Origin: Bacteroidota bacterium
GTDB taxonomy: Bacteria > Bacteroidota > Bacteroidia > Chitinophagales > Saprospiraceae
Reading direction: 5' to 3'
Assembly (NCBI GenBank): GCA_016124585.1
Contig: WGNL01000001.1
Coordinates: 124,001 to 188,000, forward strand
DNA length: 64,000 nucleotides
The translations under genes and the position numbers were made by a program. This document shows, in pieces, positions 9,574-18,294 of the stretch. The notes below the pieces were generated by a model that saw only the letters and a program-made list of their open reading frames with translations, did no database searches and had not been told where the DNA came from. Numbering within the stretch: position 1 is the first letter of the stretch; every line of letters starts with the position of its first letter.

Positions 9574-10107
9574 TTAGTTTTTGTTGTTGACTGGCTTGTC
9601 AACTTTCTTTTTTTCTTCGTGAAGAATAGTGCCTTTTTCAAGCCTCTTGCGCTTTTCTTCCTCCTCTTTTTCTGTAAATTTCTGAACCAATTGCTTCACT
9701 TCCAGTGGCTGTTTGGTGAGGCTGCGGTGATACACAATAATGAAAAACCGCACCATGTCATCAGGATGGTGGATGCCGAGGTCTTGCATATACTTGCTGA
9801 GACGGGAGCCTTCGTACAAGCTCCAATTATGCGTCATCCAACGGCCGAGGCTAAAAAAAAGCTTCGTGGCGGCTTCATCCTCGGTGACATTCGAAAATTT
9901 GGCTTTTGATTTTGCGTCAATTTTTTTGTTCAGTTCCAGAATTACTTCATTCACATCTTTGGGGATGTAGGTCCCGTAGAGTACAGACTGCCGCAACCGC
10001 CATTCGTATTTTTCGCTTTCTGTGCGGCCCGGAATGGTGTCAGTTTGACTTTGAACAGAAGCTGCGGAGCAAAAAATGAGTAGTAAAACGATGACTAATT
10101 TGTTCAT
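9574..10107 (-). CDS. Exported DUF6794-type protein
   Basis: 177 residues from MNKLVIVLLLIFCSAASVQSQ, a signal peptide; the in-frame extension upstream to 10179 lacks such features. The body has the pattern YIPKDVNEVILELNKKID ... LGRWMTHNWSLYEGSRLSKY ... LGIHHPDDMVRFFIIVYHR, which matches what I recall of the DUF6794 family (Trp/His-rich, Bacteroidota). The tail is Lys/Glu-rich and charged. No catalytic assignment is possible. It is divergent from the dehydrogenase gene at 10270. Confidence 0.7.
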   Translation of the reverse strand: MNKLVIVLLLIFCSAASVQSQTDTIPGRTESEKYEWRLRQSVLYGTYIPKDVNEVILELNKKIDAKSKAKFSNVTEDEAATKLFFSLGRWMTHNWSLYEGSRLSKYMQDLGIHHPDDMVRFFIIVYHRSLTKQPLEVKQLVQKFTEKEEEEKRKRLEKGTILHEEKKKVDKPVNNKN

Positions 10108-10269
10108 TATCAGTTTATTGCGGTATAGTTTGATGAAAAGGGAAAAGCAAGGATGAAAAGGAGACAGACATTTTTTCATGCCTCAAACGAGTCTTTTCCA
10201 AAGCATCTTGCATATTGCGCAGAGAAAATCTTGCCGCAAAATTACGGCCTAAATTTTATCCGACTAAAA

Positions 10270-11229
10270 ATGAGCAGTAAACCGAAATTCAAAGTGCTTT
10301 TTTTGGACAAAGCACATCCTTTTTTAGAAACCAACCTCTTAGCAAACGGCTTTAAATGTCACACGGATACCACAAGCACGAAAGCAGAGGTTGAAACCTA
10401 TATTGATCAGTACCAGGGCATTGTGATGCGCAGCCGTTTTAGAATAGACCAGGCATTTTTAGCAGGTGCGACAAACCTCAAATTTTTGGCAAGGGAAGGG
10501 GTAGGGGTGGAACATATCGACGTTGATTATGCGGAAATGAAAGGCATCAAAGTGCTTATTTCACCAGAGGGCAGTAAGGACACTGTGGCGGAACATACAA
10601 TTGGACTGCTCCTGTGCCTGATGAACAACCTCAGCCGAGCAGACCGCCAAGTGCGAAGTGGACAGTGGGTGCGGGAGGCTAACCGAGCCGTGGAGTTGAA
10701 GGGAAAAACGGTAGGGATACTTGGCTATGGAAACATGGGGAAATCACTGGCTAAACGGCTTCAAGGTTTTGGGGTTCGGGTGCTGGTTTACGATAAGTTT
10801 TTGACCAATTACGGCGACCAATTTGCCGAGGAAGCCAGCCTTGAAATGTTATTTGAAAATGCCGATATACTGAGTGCACATATCCCGTATTCCATTGATA
10901 ATCATTATTTTATCAACGATGCTTTTTTAAATAAATTCAAGAAAAACATCTACGTAGTGAATACGGCACGTGGCCTTGTTTTGAATACTGCCGACCTGGT
11001 GGAAAATCTAAAATCAGGCAAAGTGGCTGGAGCTGCGTTGGATGTGTTGGAATATGAGGAGACTTCGTTTGATAAGTTTCGGTTGGAGCAATTACCGCTC
11101 GCTTTTGATTATTTAAGCCAAGCAGACAATGTTGTGTTGTCACCTCACATAGCTGGTTGGTCTTTTGAAAGCAAGGAAAAGCATGCCAGGGTGCTGGCGG
11201 GAAAGATTTTGAGTCTCTTTGGGATTTGA
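10270..11229 (+). CDS. D-2-hydroxyacid dehydrogenase family protein
   Basis: 319 residues from MSSKPKFKVLFLDKAHP; a longer reading from 10153 adds an unlikely basic leader. It is a NAD-dependent D-isomer 2-hydroxyacid dehydrogenase. The catalytic domain is interrupted by a Rossmann domain with GILGYGNMGKSLAKRL (GxGxxG). Signature segments are AREGVGVEHIDVDYA, the arginine region VVNTARGLVLN, the acid in ALDVLEYEE and the catalytic His in VLSPHIAGWS. It resembles phosphoglycerate dehydrogenase-like enzymes of Bacteroidota but lacks the C-terminal ACT domain of full SerA. The substrate is uncertain: 3-phosphoglycerate, hydroxypyruvate and others are possible. Confidence 0.85.
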   Translation: MSSKPKFKVLFLDKAHPFLETNLLANGFKCHTDTTSTKAEVETYIDQYQGIVMRSRFRIDQAFLAGATNLKFLAREGVGVEHIDVDYAEMKGIKVLISPEGSKDTVAEHTIGLLLCLMNNLSRADRQVRSGQWVREANRAVELKGKTVGILGYGNMGKSLAKRLQGFGVRVLVYDKFLTNYGDQFAEEASLEMLFENADILSAHIPYSIDNHYFINDAFLNKFKKNIYVVNTARGLVLNTADLVENLKSGKVAGAALDVLEYEETSFDKFRLEQLPLAFDYLSQADNVVLSPHIAGWSFESKEKHARVLAGKILSLFGI

Positions 11230-11254
11230 AAATTGAAAAAACTTATGTTTTGAA

Positions 11255-11911
11255 TCAGGGCTGGGCTTTTATTTTTTTATTTTCAAAATACTTTTTGACA
11301 GCCGTGATGAAAATCGGTATCAGTGACACCCCGATGATGCCAAGCACGATGAATGAAATATTGTTTTTTACAAATGGGATTGAGCCAAGAAAATAGCCAG
11401 CCAAAGTAAGGAGCAGCACCCAAGACACTCCGCCAATCAGGGTGTAGGAATAAAATTTACTGCGATCCATTTTGGAAAGTCCTGCTACAAAAGGCACAAA
11501 CGTGCGGAAAATTGGAAAGAAACGACTGAGTATGACGGCTTTTTGGCCATGTTTTTCAAAAAAATTATGGGCTTCTTGAAGGTATTTCGGGTTGAGCCAT
11601 TTACGCTCTTTTCCATCCAGCAGTTTGACACTGAAGTACCTGCCAACATGAAAGTTTACAATGTTGCCTGAGATGGCAGCCACCATCATAATCAGCATGG
11701 AAACCAATAGGTTTAGGCCGCCAGCCGTGCTACCCGCAATGACGCCCACGGTGAAAAGAAAACCATCTCCTGGTAAAAAGGGCGTTACGACGAAACCTGT
11801 TTCTGCAAAAATCACCAAAAAAAGCACTGCGTATATTAACAGGCCGTATTGGGCAACAATGTCGTTCAGGTAGTGGTCGGTGTGGAGGATAAAGTCAATG
11901 ATGGTGTCCAT
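11255..11911 (-). CDS. DedA family inner-membrane protein
   Basis: 218 residues. The DedA/SNARE-associated (VTT) fold is shown by FAETGFVVTPFLPGDGFLF, then GNIVNFHVGRYF, and the conserved FLSRFFPIFRTFVPFVAG (reads VILSRFFPIFRTFVPFVAGL), with four to five hydrophobic segments and a basic C-terminus. Family members act in membrane lipid or undecaprenyl-phosphate flipping and membrane homeostasis. It is convergent with the dehydrogenase gene; the 25-base gap has no clear hairpin. It is followed upstream by the small lipoprotein gene on the same strand, but a strong terminator separates them. Confidence 0.9.
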   Translation of the reverse strand: MDTIIDFILHTDHYLNDIVAQYGLLIYAVLFLVIFAETGFVVTPFLPGDGFLFTVGVIAGSTAGGLNLLVSMLIMMVAAISGNIVNFHVGRYFSVKLLDGKERKWLNPKYLQEAHNFFEKHGQKAVILSRFFPIFRTFVPFVAGLSKMDRSKFYSYTLIGGVSWVLLLTLAGYFLGSIPFVKNNISFIVLGIIGVSLIPIFITAVKKYFENKKIKAQP

Positions 11912-11994
11912 TCTGGCGGATGATTTTTTAAAAATTAAGTGGCAAAGGTATGGAAAAGGCCTACTGGTTTCAGGCGCTTATTTTAGTTTTTGGT

Positions 11995-12032
11995 AAAAAG
12001 CAAAAGGGCATGGCAGAAGCCACACCCTTTTG
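11995..12032 (-). terminator. Terminator of the small lipoprotein gene
   Basis: CAAAAGGG...CCCTTTTG arms (12001-12008, 12025-12032) extend inward with G-U wobbles to about 14 bp around a 4-base loop. On the minus strand a T run follows. Confidence 0.75.
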
Positions 12033-12053
12033 ATTTTTTCCAAAAAATCGGAA

Positions 12054-12284
12054 TTACTGTGCTTTTTGAGCGTCAGTTGAATCTGCAGCAGGAGCAGTCA
12101 ATTGGCCAGATGGAACTGCTTGACCTTCAGGAGCTGCTTCTTGTGCGGGAGCTGCTTCCTGTGCAGGGGCTTCCTGTGCAGGGGCTTCTTGTGCTTCGCC
12201 TGAGCTAGCGTTGTCACGGCAAGCAGTGAAAGATACAGAAACAAAAAGCAGTGCAACTGCTACGAGGCTGAATACTTTTTTCAT
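12054..12284 (-). CDS. Small Ala/Gln/Glu/Pro-rich lipoprotein
   Basis: 76 residues. The signal peptide MKKVFSLVAVALLFVSVSF is followed by the lipobox FTAC, so Cys22 should be lipidated. The mature part is almost entirely low complexity: QEAPAQEAPAQEAAPAQEAA and similar, built from a 15-base repeat in the DNA, with an acidic-to-neutral tail. It probably forms an extended, disordered envelope tether. No domain is recognised. Repeat number may vary between strains by slippage (inference). Confidence 0.72.
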   Translation of the reverse strand: MKKVFSLVAVALLFVSVSFTACRDNASSGEAQEAPAQEAPAQEAAPAQEAAPEGQAVPSGQLTAPAADSTDAQKAQ

Positions 12285-12609
12285 GTTTAGAAGAATTGAA
12301 AAATTGAAAATGATGAATAATTATTCTTGAACCTACTGTTTAAGGTAAGTCTTGCAAAGCTTGTAAATAATTTGGTGGAGCAATTTGGTCAGGAAGTTTC
12401 AAATAATTGAACGTAATTCTTTTGATTTTATGAATGTCATTTTGGAGTTCACTGATAATATTTCAAAGAAACTGAACCACAAACTGAAAGGTGTTATCAA
12501 TTGTTCGGTAAAACTCTAAATTTTTTTTGCAAAAATATCGCACTTGTTGAATATTTTATCTGATTTCCAAAATTAATTCTGTGAAGGATTAACCATTTTA
12601 TTTGTTTTT
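12285..12609. other. Intergenic region, nothing recognised
   Basis: 325 AT-rich bases upstream of the lipoprotein gene and downstream of polX. There is a TATTTTTG-like -7 element on the minus strand at 12530-12537, far from any start codon. I see no hairpin terminator for polX and no small gene. Confidence 0.5.
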
Positions 12610-14259
12610 TTACTTTTTCTTCCAAATAACCCCTTCAAAATCTGCCACTTCAAGGCAAGTAAGGCAGTTTTCAGCGGTAAGTCCCCCTTTCCTAGCCGAG
12701 TAAACTCCATATTTTATATCATTCATCCCTCCAGTACTGTGCGCATCTGGATTCACTGAAATCATTACACCTTTTTCCAAGGCATAAGGTATCCATGTCC
12801 AGTCCAAATCCAATCGGTAGGGGTTTGCGTTCAGCTCAATAACGACGCCATTTGCAGCACAGGCATCAATTATTTTTTTATGGTCAATTGGGTAACCTTC
12901 TCTAGAAAGCAACAGTCGCCCAGTCGGATGGCCAAGTATCGTGGTGTATTTGTTTTCAATGGCTCGAAGTAACCTTTGGGTAGCCTTTTCCTCATCCATC
13001 CGTAGGTTGGAGTGTACGGAGGCAATGATGAAGTCAAAGCCAGCTAGAATTTCATCTGGATAATCGAGTGAGCCATCGTTGAGGATATCGCTCTCAATGC
13101 CCTTGTATATCTTGAAAGGTGCCAATGCCTTATTCACCTCGTCAATTTCCTGCCATTGGGCCTGCACCCTGTCTTCCTTCAGTCCGTTTGCATAAAATGC
13201 AGCTTTTGAATGATCCGTAATGCCGAGGTAAAAGTACCCAAGGCTGCGAGCATGTTCGGCCATTTGGCGGATGCTGTACAAGCCGTCCGACCATGTACTG
13301 TGAGCATGGACTACACCTCGAATGTCCTCTGGTTCGAGCAATTTTTTGAATGACTTACCAATAGCCCAATTATCTTCCCGGAGTTCGGGCTGTAAATAGG
13401 GTAGGCTTGCTTTTTCGAAAACGTCTTCTTCTGTGGCTAGTCCTTTGAAATCCAGCGCTTTGTTTTTTTCCAAGAATGCATTTAGGAATGCTTCACCGGC
13501 CGTGTATCTGAAAAGTTTGCTCCCAAATTCTGAAATGGTACACGTGAAAATCGTGACAGGCAATTCATCTTTGGTTTTGGCACTCAGAATATTGGGTTGT
13601 TCGCCAGTCTTCTCTAAAAAATCGTTTTCAAAAATAGGCTCCACACTTTCGTCTGAAGCTATAAGCAACTCAATTCGTTCCACCACATTGCTCCTACGTC
13701 GTATTGCTCCCGTTAGGCTGGTTTTTGCATTGGGCAATGTTTTAGAAATTTGCTCCATCAATTCATTTGCCCTGCCGTCCAAATCGGCGAAAAGATGTTT
13801 GCCCTGTGATTTTTGGAAATAATCCAGTTTTTGACGGAGGTCCTCCTGTGTTTTTTCGCCAAATCCTTTCAGTTCCACCAATCGATTTTCATTGCATGCG
13901 TAGCGCAACTCGCCAATAGTTTCCACCCCCAGTATTTTCCAAATGTCTCTGATTTTTTTTGGGCCGAAACCTGCAATGTGCAGCATTTCACGGACGCCGG
14001 GGGGCGTTTTTTCCTCTAGTTTTTTGATGGCTTGCATGGATCCAGTTTCCAGCAATTCTCGAATACTCGCACTTGTTGAGCTACCGATTCCCTTTATTTT
14101 TTCCATCTCCGTTGGGGCCATTTCTTCCAATGGTTCTGGCAGTTTGCGAATGGTGAGGTAGGCATTTTGGTAGGTCTTGATTTTGAATGGGTTTTCCTCA
14201 TGCAATTCCATGATTTCGCCGAGGTATTGAAATTTCTTTGCTATTTCCTTGTTAGTCAT
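12610..14259 (-). CDS. polX: PolX-like protein: degenerate family X polymerase with intact PHP domain
   Basis: 549 residues. Order: helical 8-kDa-like domain (1-85), helix-hairpin-helix (HIAGFGPKKIRDIWKILG, 94-111), nucleotidyltransferase-like region (about 160-290), and a C-terminal PHP phosphoesterase (about 314-549). PHP metal ligands are visible: HAH (318-320), TDH (348-350), SVHSN (H416), GHP (H444) and NPDAHS (D505, H507). The family normally has GS...GDxDhhh; here the equivalent is GAIRRRSNVVERIELLI (184-200), with the two catalytic Asp replaced by R195 and E197, and the third likely T236. Nuclease activity is plausible; polymerase activity is doubtful. The role in base excision repair is inferred from the family. 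Confidence 0.85.
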   Translation of the reverse strand: MTNKEIAKKFQYLGEIMELHEENPFKIKTYQNAYLTIRKLPEPLEEMAPTEMEKIKGIGSSTSASIRELLETGSMQAIKKLEEKTPPGVREMLHIAGFGPKKIRDIWKILGVETIGELRYACNENRLVELKGFGEKTQEDLRQKLDYFQKSQGKHLFADLDGRANELMEQISKTLPNAKTSLTGAIRRRSNVVERIELLIASDESVEPIFENDFLEKTGEQPNILSAKTKDELPVTIFTCTISEFGSKLFRYTAGEAFLNAFLEKNKALDFKGLATEEDVFEKASLPYLQPELREDNWAIGKSFKKLLEPEDIRGVVHAHSTWSDGLYSIRQMAEHARSLGYFYLGITDHSKAAFYANGLKEDRVQAQWQEIDEVNKALAPFKIYKGIESDILNDGSLDYPDEILAGFDFIIASVHSNLRMDEEKATQRLLRAIENKYTTILGHPTGRLLLSREGYPIDHKKIIDACAANGVVIELNANPYRLDLDWTWIPYALEKGVMISVNPDAHSTGGMNDIKYGVYSARKGGLTAENCLTCLEVADFEGVIWKKK

Positions 14260-14315
14260 TTCCTATTATTTAAAAGCTCGAAAGGTAGGGTTTTGCCAAA
14301 AATTGAAAAGTCATG

Positions 14316-14346
14316 TTTGTAAAATTTTAAAATCGGTTTAATTTTG
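14316..14346 (+). promoter_or_regulatory. Promoter candidate for the HYR/lectin gene
   Basis: TTTG (14316-14319), a 19-base spacer and TAATTTTG (14339-14346) match the Bacteroidota consensus. The start would lie near 14353, about 120 bases before the ATG. Confidence 0.5.
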
Positions 14347-14472
14347 CATTGCTTATCCGAATCGTACATCCGTATTAAAAACATCTTGCATTTCATCATC
14401 TCCCCGTTGTTAAAGGTGTTCTGTCTCATTACATTTAGTTAGCTTTTTTAGGCATTGCAATCACAGTCCACT

Positions 14473-17400
14473 ATGAACCAGTACTTTTATAGGTATGCCT
14501 ATTTGGCATTTATGCTATTGACCCAACAATTAGCAGCACAGACCACATGGACAGGGAGTTTTTCATCTAATTGGAATCAGTCAAACAACTGGTCTAACGG
14601 GTCTCCTGGCCCTTTTAATGAGCCGCTGATACCTGCCAATCCAACAGGTGGTGTCTTTCCTAACCTTACTGTACTTACCTATTTTAATTTTAATGTACAG
14701 AATTACGGTACTATCTCAGTCACCGGAAATGGCGGTGTGACTTTGTTTGGCACGTTCGTGAATCATGCAGGTAGTACATTTCAGATGGCCGATACAAGTG
14801 CCAATTTTTTGATAGCCAATACTGGGTATCTGGAAAATTTTGGGCAGTTTGTCAACAACGGCACCTTTAATAACGAAGGTAATTTTAACAATAATCCGAA
14901 TGCTGTTTTTGAAAACAACCACATTTTTTCCCACTCGGATGGTTTTTTTCAAAACAAGGGTGTTTTTAATAATTCAGGAGAATTCTTCTCTGAAGCTCAA
15001 TTTCAAAACATTGGAGAATTCAACAATAAAAATTTATTCAACAACAATGACATCGCTGCAAATGCAGGAGTTTTCAAAGTGTTTTTGGGTGCTTTACTTC
15101 GCAATGATTTGAATTTCCAAAACCAAAGTTCCGGTAACTTGAATGTTGCTGGTAGCTTCCTCAACAACCATATTTTTCAAAACCAAGGACAATTCGTTGC
15201 TGTGACAAGTGCCGTTGTCACAAATGGGTATCTAATCCGCAATGCCACTACTGGGAATTGGAGCAACCAAGGTGATTTTTCAAATGTGCTTTGTGGAATT
15301 TTTGAAAACAAAGGGGTGAACATAAACACTGGCGTCTTTGACAATGAAGGTGTCGTTTACGCAGATGCGCCCATTGGTCCTATAGCGCCTGCCAATGCAG
15401 GTGGTGGCGTCGTAATTACCGCCACCAATTTCGGTTCACTTTGTCACGATTTAACAATTGCATTACCCATCAGTGGCCCAGCTGTTGTGAATGGGCTTGA
15501 CTTGGCCAATGACCAGCTTGATTTTTGCATGGGCTGGACGATTTTAATCAATGGCTTGCCTTCGGTAAACTATTCTGGATGCTCAAGCCTTGGCCAACAC
15601 AGCGTTTCGGTTACTTTTACTGACCCTTTCGGACGGACGACCTCTTGTCCTGCCGTTGTGGAGGTGATTGATGACCTCCCTCCAACCATTGTCTGTCAAC
15701 CCACTTTGATAGTTCCCTTATCTGGTGGGCAGTGCACTGCTAGTCCTTCTTTGAGCAACCCAATTGTACTTCAGGAAAACTGCGCTGTGGCAAGTATTTC
15801 AAACTCTGCACCCGCAACGTTTCCAATTGGCAGCACTACTGTGAATTGGACTGTTACCGATCAAAATGGCAATTCATCAATTTGCGCCCAAGAAATTGTC
15901 GTGGAAGACCAGGAGGCGCCTGTTATTATTTGCCCTTCAGATTTGACAATTGATGCAGCCCCCAATATCTGTGGTGTACCTATTCAGATACCAGTCATTG
16001 CTGGAAATCCTGCCACTGCTACTGACAATTGTGGTACTGCCGTAGTGAGCAACAATGCTGGCTCAATTTTGCCAGTAGGCACCAACACCATTACTTGGAA
16101 AGCGACTGATTCATTTGGCAACATGAATTTTTGCCAACAGCAAATCACTATACTTGACAATCAACCCCCTATCATTACCGCTTGTCCACCTGACCTTAAT
16201 GTTCAGGCACAAGCGATTGGCTGTCAGGCAGTTGTTGATTGGAATCCTGCTGTAGCTGTTGACAATTGTGGGGCAACAACCCAATCATTTTCAATTCCAT
16301 CGGGAAGTCTTTTTTCAATTGGTTCAACATCGGTAACGGTTGTTGTAACGGATGCTAGTGCCAATACCGCCACATGCCAATTCACAGTAACAGTGGAGGA
16401 TACACAGCCACCAGTTTGGAGCAATTGCCCATCCAACAGTACTATAACACTGCTGGATTGTGGGGATGTAGCCATCGCTGATTGGACGCCACCTATTGCT
16501 CTTGACCCATGTTTAGATGCGGTCACTTCCAATATTCAACTAGGTGATTTACTTCATTTAGGGGCCAACAATGTGGTTTACACTGCTGCTGACGTGTACG
16601 GCAATGTTTCCTCCTGTATTTTCACGATTACCGTTGCTGCCCAAATGGCCATGACATGTCCATCTGATATTGTCGTAAATATTCCGCAAGGTGAAACTAC
16701 TTCAATGGTAAATTGGAATACCCCCCCCGGCACCACGAACTGTACGGTTTGCGTCGGCACTAATATTAATGGTTTTGATTTTTTAGGAGAAAAATCGGGG
16801 CATCGATATTACGTCTATCTCGGAGGTCAGGTCAGTTGGACCGAGGCAAAGACGATTGCTTCGCAATACGGAGGGTACCTAGTCACTATCACAACCTTTG
16901 ATGAAAACGAATTGCTGCGAAAGGAATTTCCAGCTTTGTTCCAAGATGCTTGGATTGGATTGACAGACGAGGCAGTAGAGGGACAATTTGCATGGGAAAA
17001 TGGGGAAATAGGTAGCTTTTCAAATTGGGTAAATGGCTCGATTCCGCAACATGACCAGTTTGATTTCGGGGTTTTCAAGAAAGATGGCTTTTGGGTGGAT
17101 GACAACGGAAATGCGGTACATTCATTTTTGATGGAGGTGCCTTGCTATACAATCGATGTCATGTCGAGCAATACCTCAGCACTAAATTCAATGGTTTTTC
17201 CACTTGGGAACACAACAGTAAGCTACGAGTACACTGATAATTGCGGAAACGCCTGTGCCTGTGATTTTCAGGTAAAAGTAGTTCAAAGCCAGCAGGTTAG
17301 TCCTTGTGTTGCGACTGGCAACTCCGCATATGGCTGGATTGAAACAGTGCAAACAGAAGGCTTCAGCAATACAACTGGCGATGATGGAGGCCGTGGTGAT

Positions 17401-18294
17401 TATTCCAATACCATTTTTCAATTACCAGATCCAGGGTGCATCCTCAAACTAACGCCTGGTGGACCTGCTGCGAATACTTATTTGTATTGGCGTATTTGGG
17501 CCGATTTGAACATGGATGGCGATTTCTTTGATGACAACGAAGTATTGGGCTCTTTGGAAGGGGTGGGGGAACAAAACTTTTGCTATGATGTTTTGGCCAA
17601 TCTTCCCACTGGGCCAGTTGGACTTCGAATTGCCATGTCACGCTGGGACTATGCCGCTGCTTGTGGTGATTTTATTGCTGGAGAATCAGAAGATTACGTA
17701 GTAGAGTTTGTTGATTCAAGCCTTTTTAATCCAAACAACTGTGTTTGGGATTTTGCCCTTTTCAATGGCGTGGTCGAAGACTTGAAAATCAAACTGAACT
17801 GGCTTGGTAGTGGCAATTGTGATGTAGCTTATTTTGTAGTTGAGCGCTCAGCGGATGGAATTCAATTTAACGATTTGGAGAAAGTTCAAGCGCAAGCTCA
17901 AAGCCAATTGCCAACATTGTATTCCTACGCTGATGAAACCCCGTTTTACGGAAAAAATTATTATAGAATACGTACTGTAATGGAAGACAGTTCGACGGTG
18001 GTTTCTACGGTTTTTGAAACTGATTTCATGGTGGATTTCGAATCAATTTTTGTTTATCCAAATCCTGCCACAAATGAGGTGATTTTGCATGTTTTTCCTT
18101 TCAATGGCCTACCAGCTTTTGTATTTATTGCTGACTCGAAAGGACAAATTGTGTTTCAAAACAGGTATGATATGCTTGATAATGAGGCGATTAAGTTCGA
18201 CTTGACCGATTATGCACCTGGTATTTATTCAATTTACTTACAAGCAGATAATCAAAGAGAACAGGTTCGCAGATTCTCGGTCCTCCAGCACTGA
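14473..18294 (+). CDS. T9SS-secreted modular protein with HYR, C-type lectin and GEVED modules
   Basis: 1273 residues from MNQYFYRYAYLAFML; a TTG 18 bases upstream is rejected. Order: signal peptide ending LAAQ; G8-like WTGSFSSNWNQSNNWSNG; about 100 residues of short Asn/Phe/Gly repeats (FNNEGNFNNN, VFNNSGEFF) from about residue 120, likely a beta-helix; three or four HYR modules (about 400-730, each with PP.I.CP and TDNCG...PVGTNTI-like signatures); a C-type lectin domain (about 768-893, VSWTEAKTIASQYGGYLVTI, AWIGLTDEAVEG, WVDDNG); a GEVED domain (about 953-1080); a fibronectin-like stretch; and a T9SS type A sorting domain (FVYPNPATNE ... GIYSIYL). It is probably surface-attached and may bind glycans; this is inferred. 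Its stop codon abuts the convergent next gene. Confidence 0.88.
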   Translation: MNQYFYRYAYLAFMLLTQQLAAQTTWTGSFSSNWNQSNNWSNGSPGPFNEPLIPANPTGGVFPNLTVLTYFNFNVQNYGTISVTGNGGVTLFGTFVNHAGSTFQMADTSANFLIANTGYLENFGQFVNNGTFNNEGNFNNNPNAVFENNHIFSHSDGFFQNKGVFNNSGEFFSEAQFQNIGEFNNKNLFNNNDIAANAGVFKVFLGALLRNDLNFQNQSSGNLNVAGSFLNNHIFQNQGQFVAVTSAVVTNGYLIRNATTGNWSNQGDFSNVLCGIFENKGVNINTGVFDNEGVVYADAPIGPIAPANAGGGVVITATNFGSLCHDLTIALPISGPAVVNGLDLANDQLDFCMGWTILINGLPSVNYSGCSSLGQHSVSVTFTDPFGRTTSCPAVVEVIDDLPPTIVCQPTLIVPLSGGQCTASPSLSNPIVLQENCAVASISNSAPATFPIGSTTVNWTVTDQNGNSSICAQEIVVEDQEAPVIICPSDLTIDAAPNICGVPIQIPVIAGNPATATDNCGTAVVSNNAGSILPVGTNTITWKATDSFGNMNFCQQQITILDNQPPIITACPPDLNVQAQAIGCQAVVDWNPAVAVDNCGATTQSFSIPSGSLFSIGSTSVTVVVTDASANTATCQFTVTVEDTQPPVWSNCPSNSTITLLDCGDVAIADWTPPIALDPCLDAVTSNIQLGDLLHLGANNVVYTAADVYGNVSSCIFTITVAAQMAMTCPSDIVVNIPQGETTSMVNWNTPPGTTNCTVCVGTNINGFDFLGEKSGHRYYVYLGGQVSWTEAKTIASQYGGYLVTITTFDENELLRKEFPALFQDAWIGLTDEAVEGQFAWENGEIGSFSNWVNGSIPQHDQFDFGVFKKDGFWVDDNGNAVHSFLMEVPCYTIDVMSSNTSALNSMVFPLGNTTVSYEYTDNCGNACACDFQVKVVQSQQVSPCVATGNSAYGWIETVQTEGFSNTTGDDGGRGDYSNTIFQLPDPGCILKLTPGGPAANTYLYWRIWADLNMDGDFFDDNEVLGSLEGVGEQNFCYDVLANLPTGPVGLRIAMSRWDYAAACGDFIAGESEDYVVEFVDSSLFNPNNCVWDFALFNGVVEDLKIKLNWLGSGNCDVAYFVVERSADGIQFNDLEKVQAQAQSQLPTLYSYADETPFYGKNYYRIRTVMEDSSTVVSTVFETDFMVDFESIFVYPNPATNEVILHVFPFNGLPAFVFIADSKGQIVFQNRYDMLDNEAIKFDLTDYAPGIYSIYLQADNQREQVRRFSVLQH

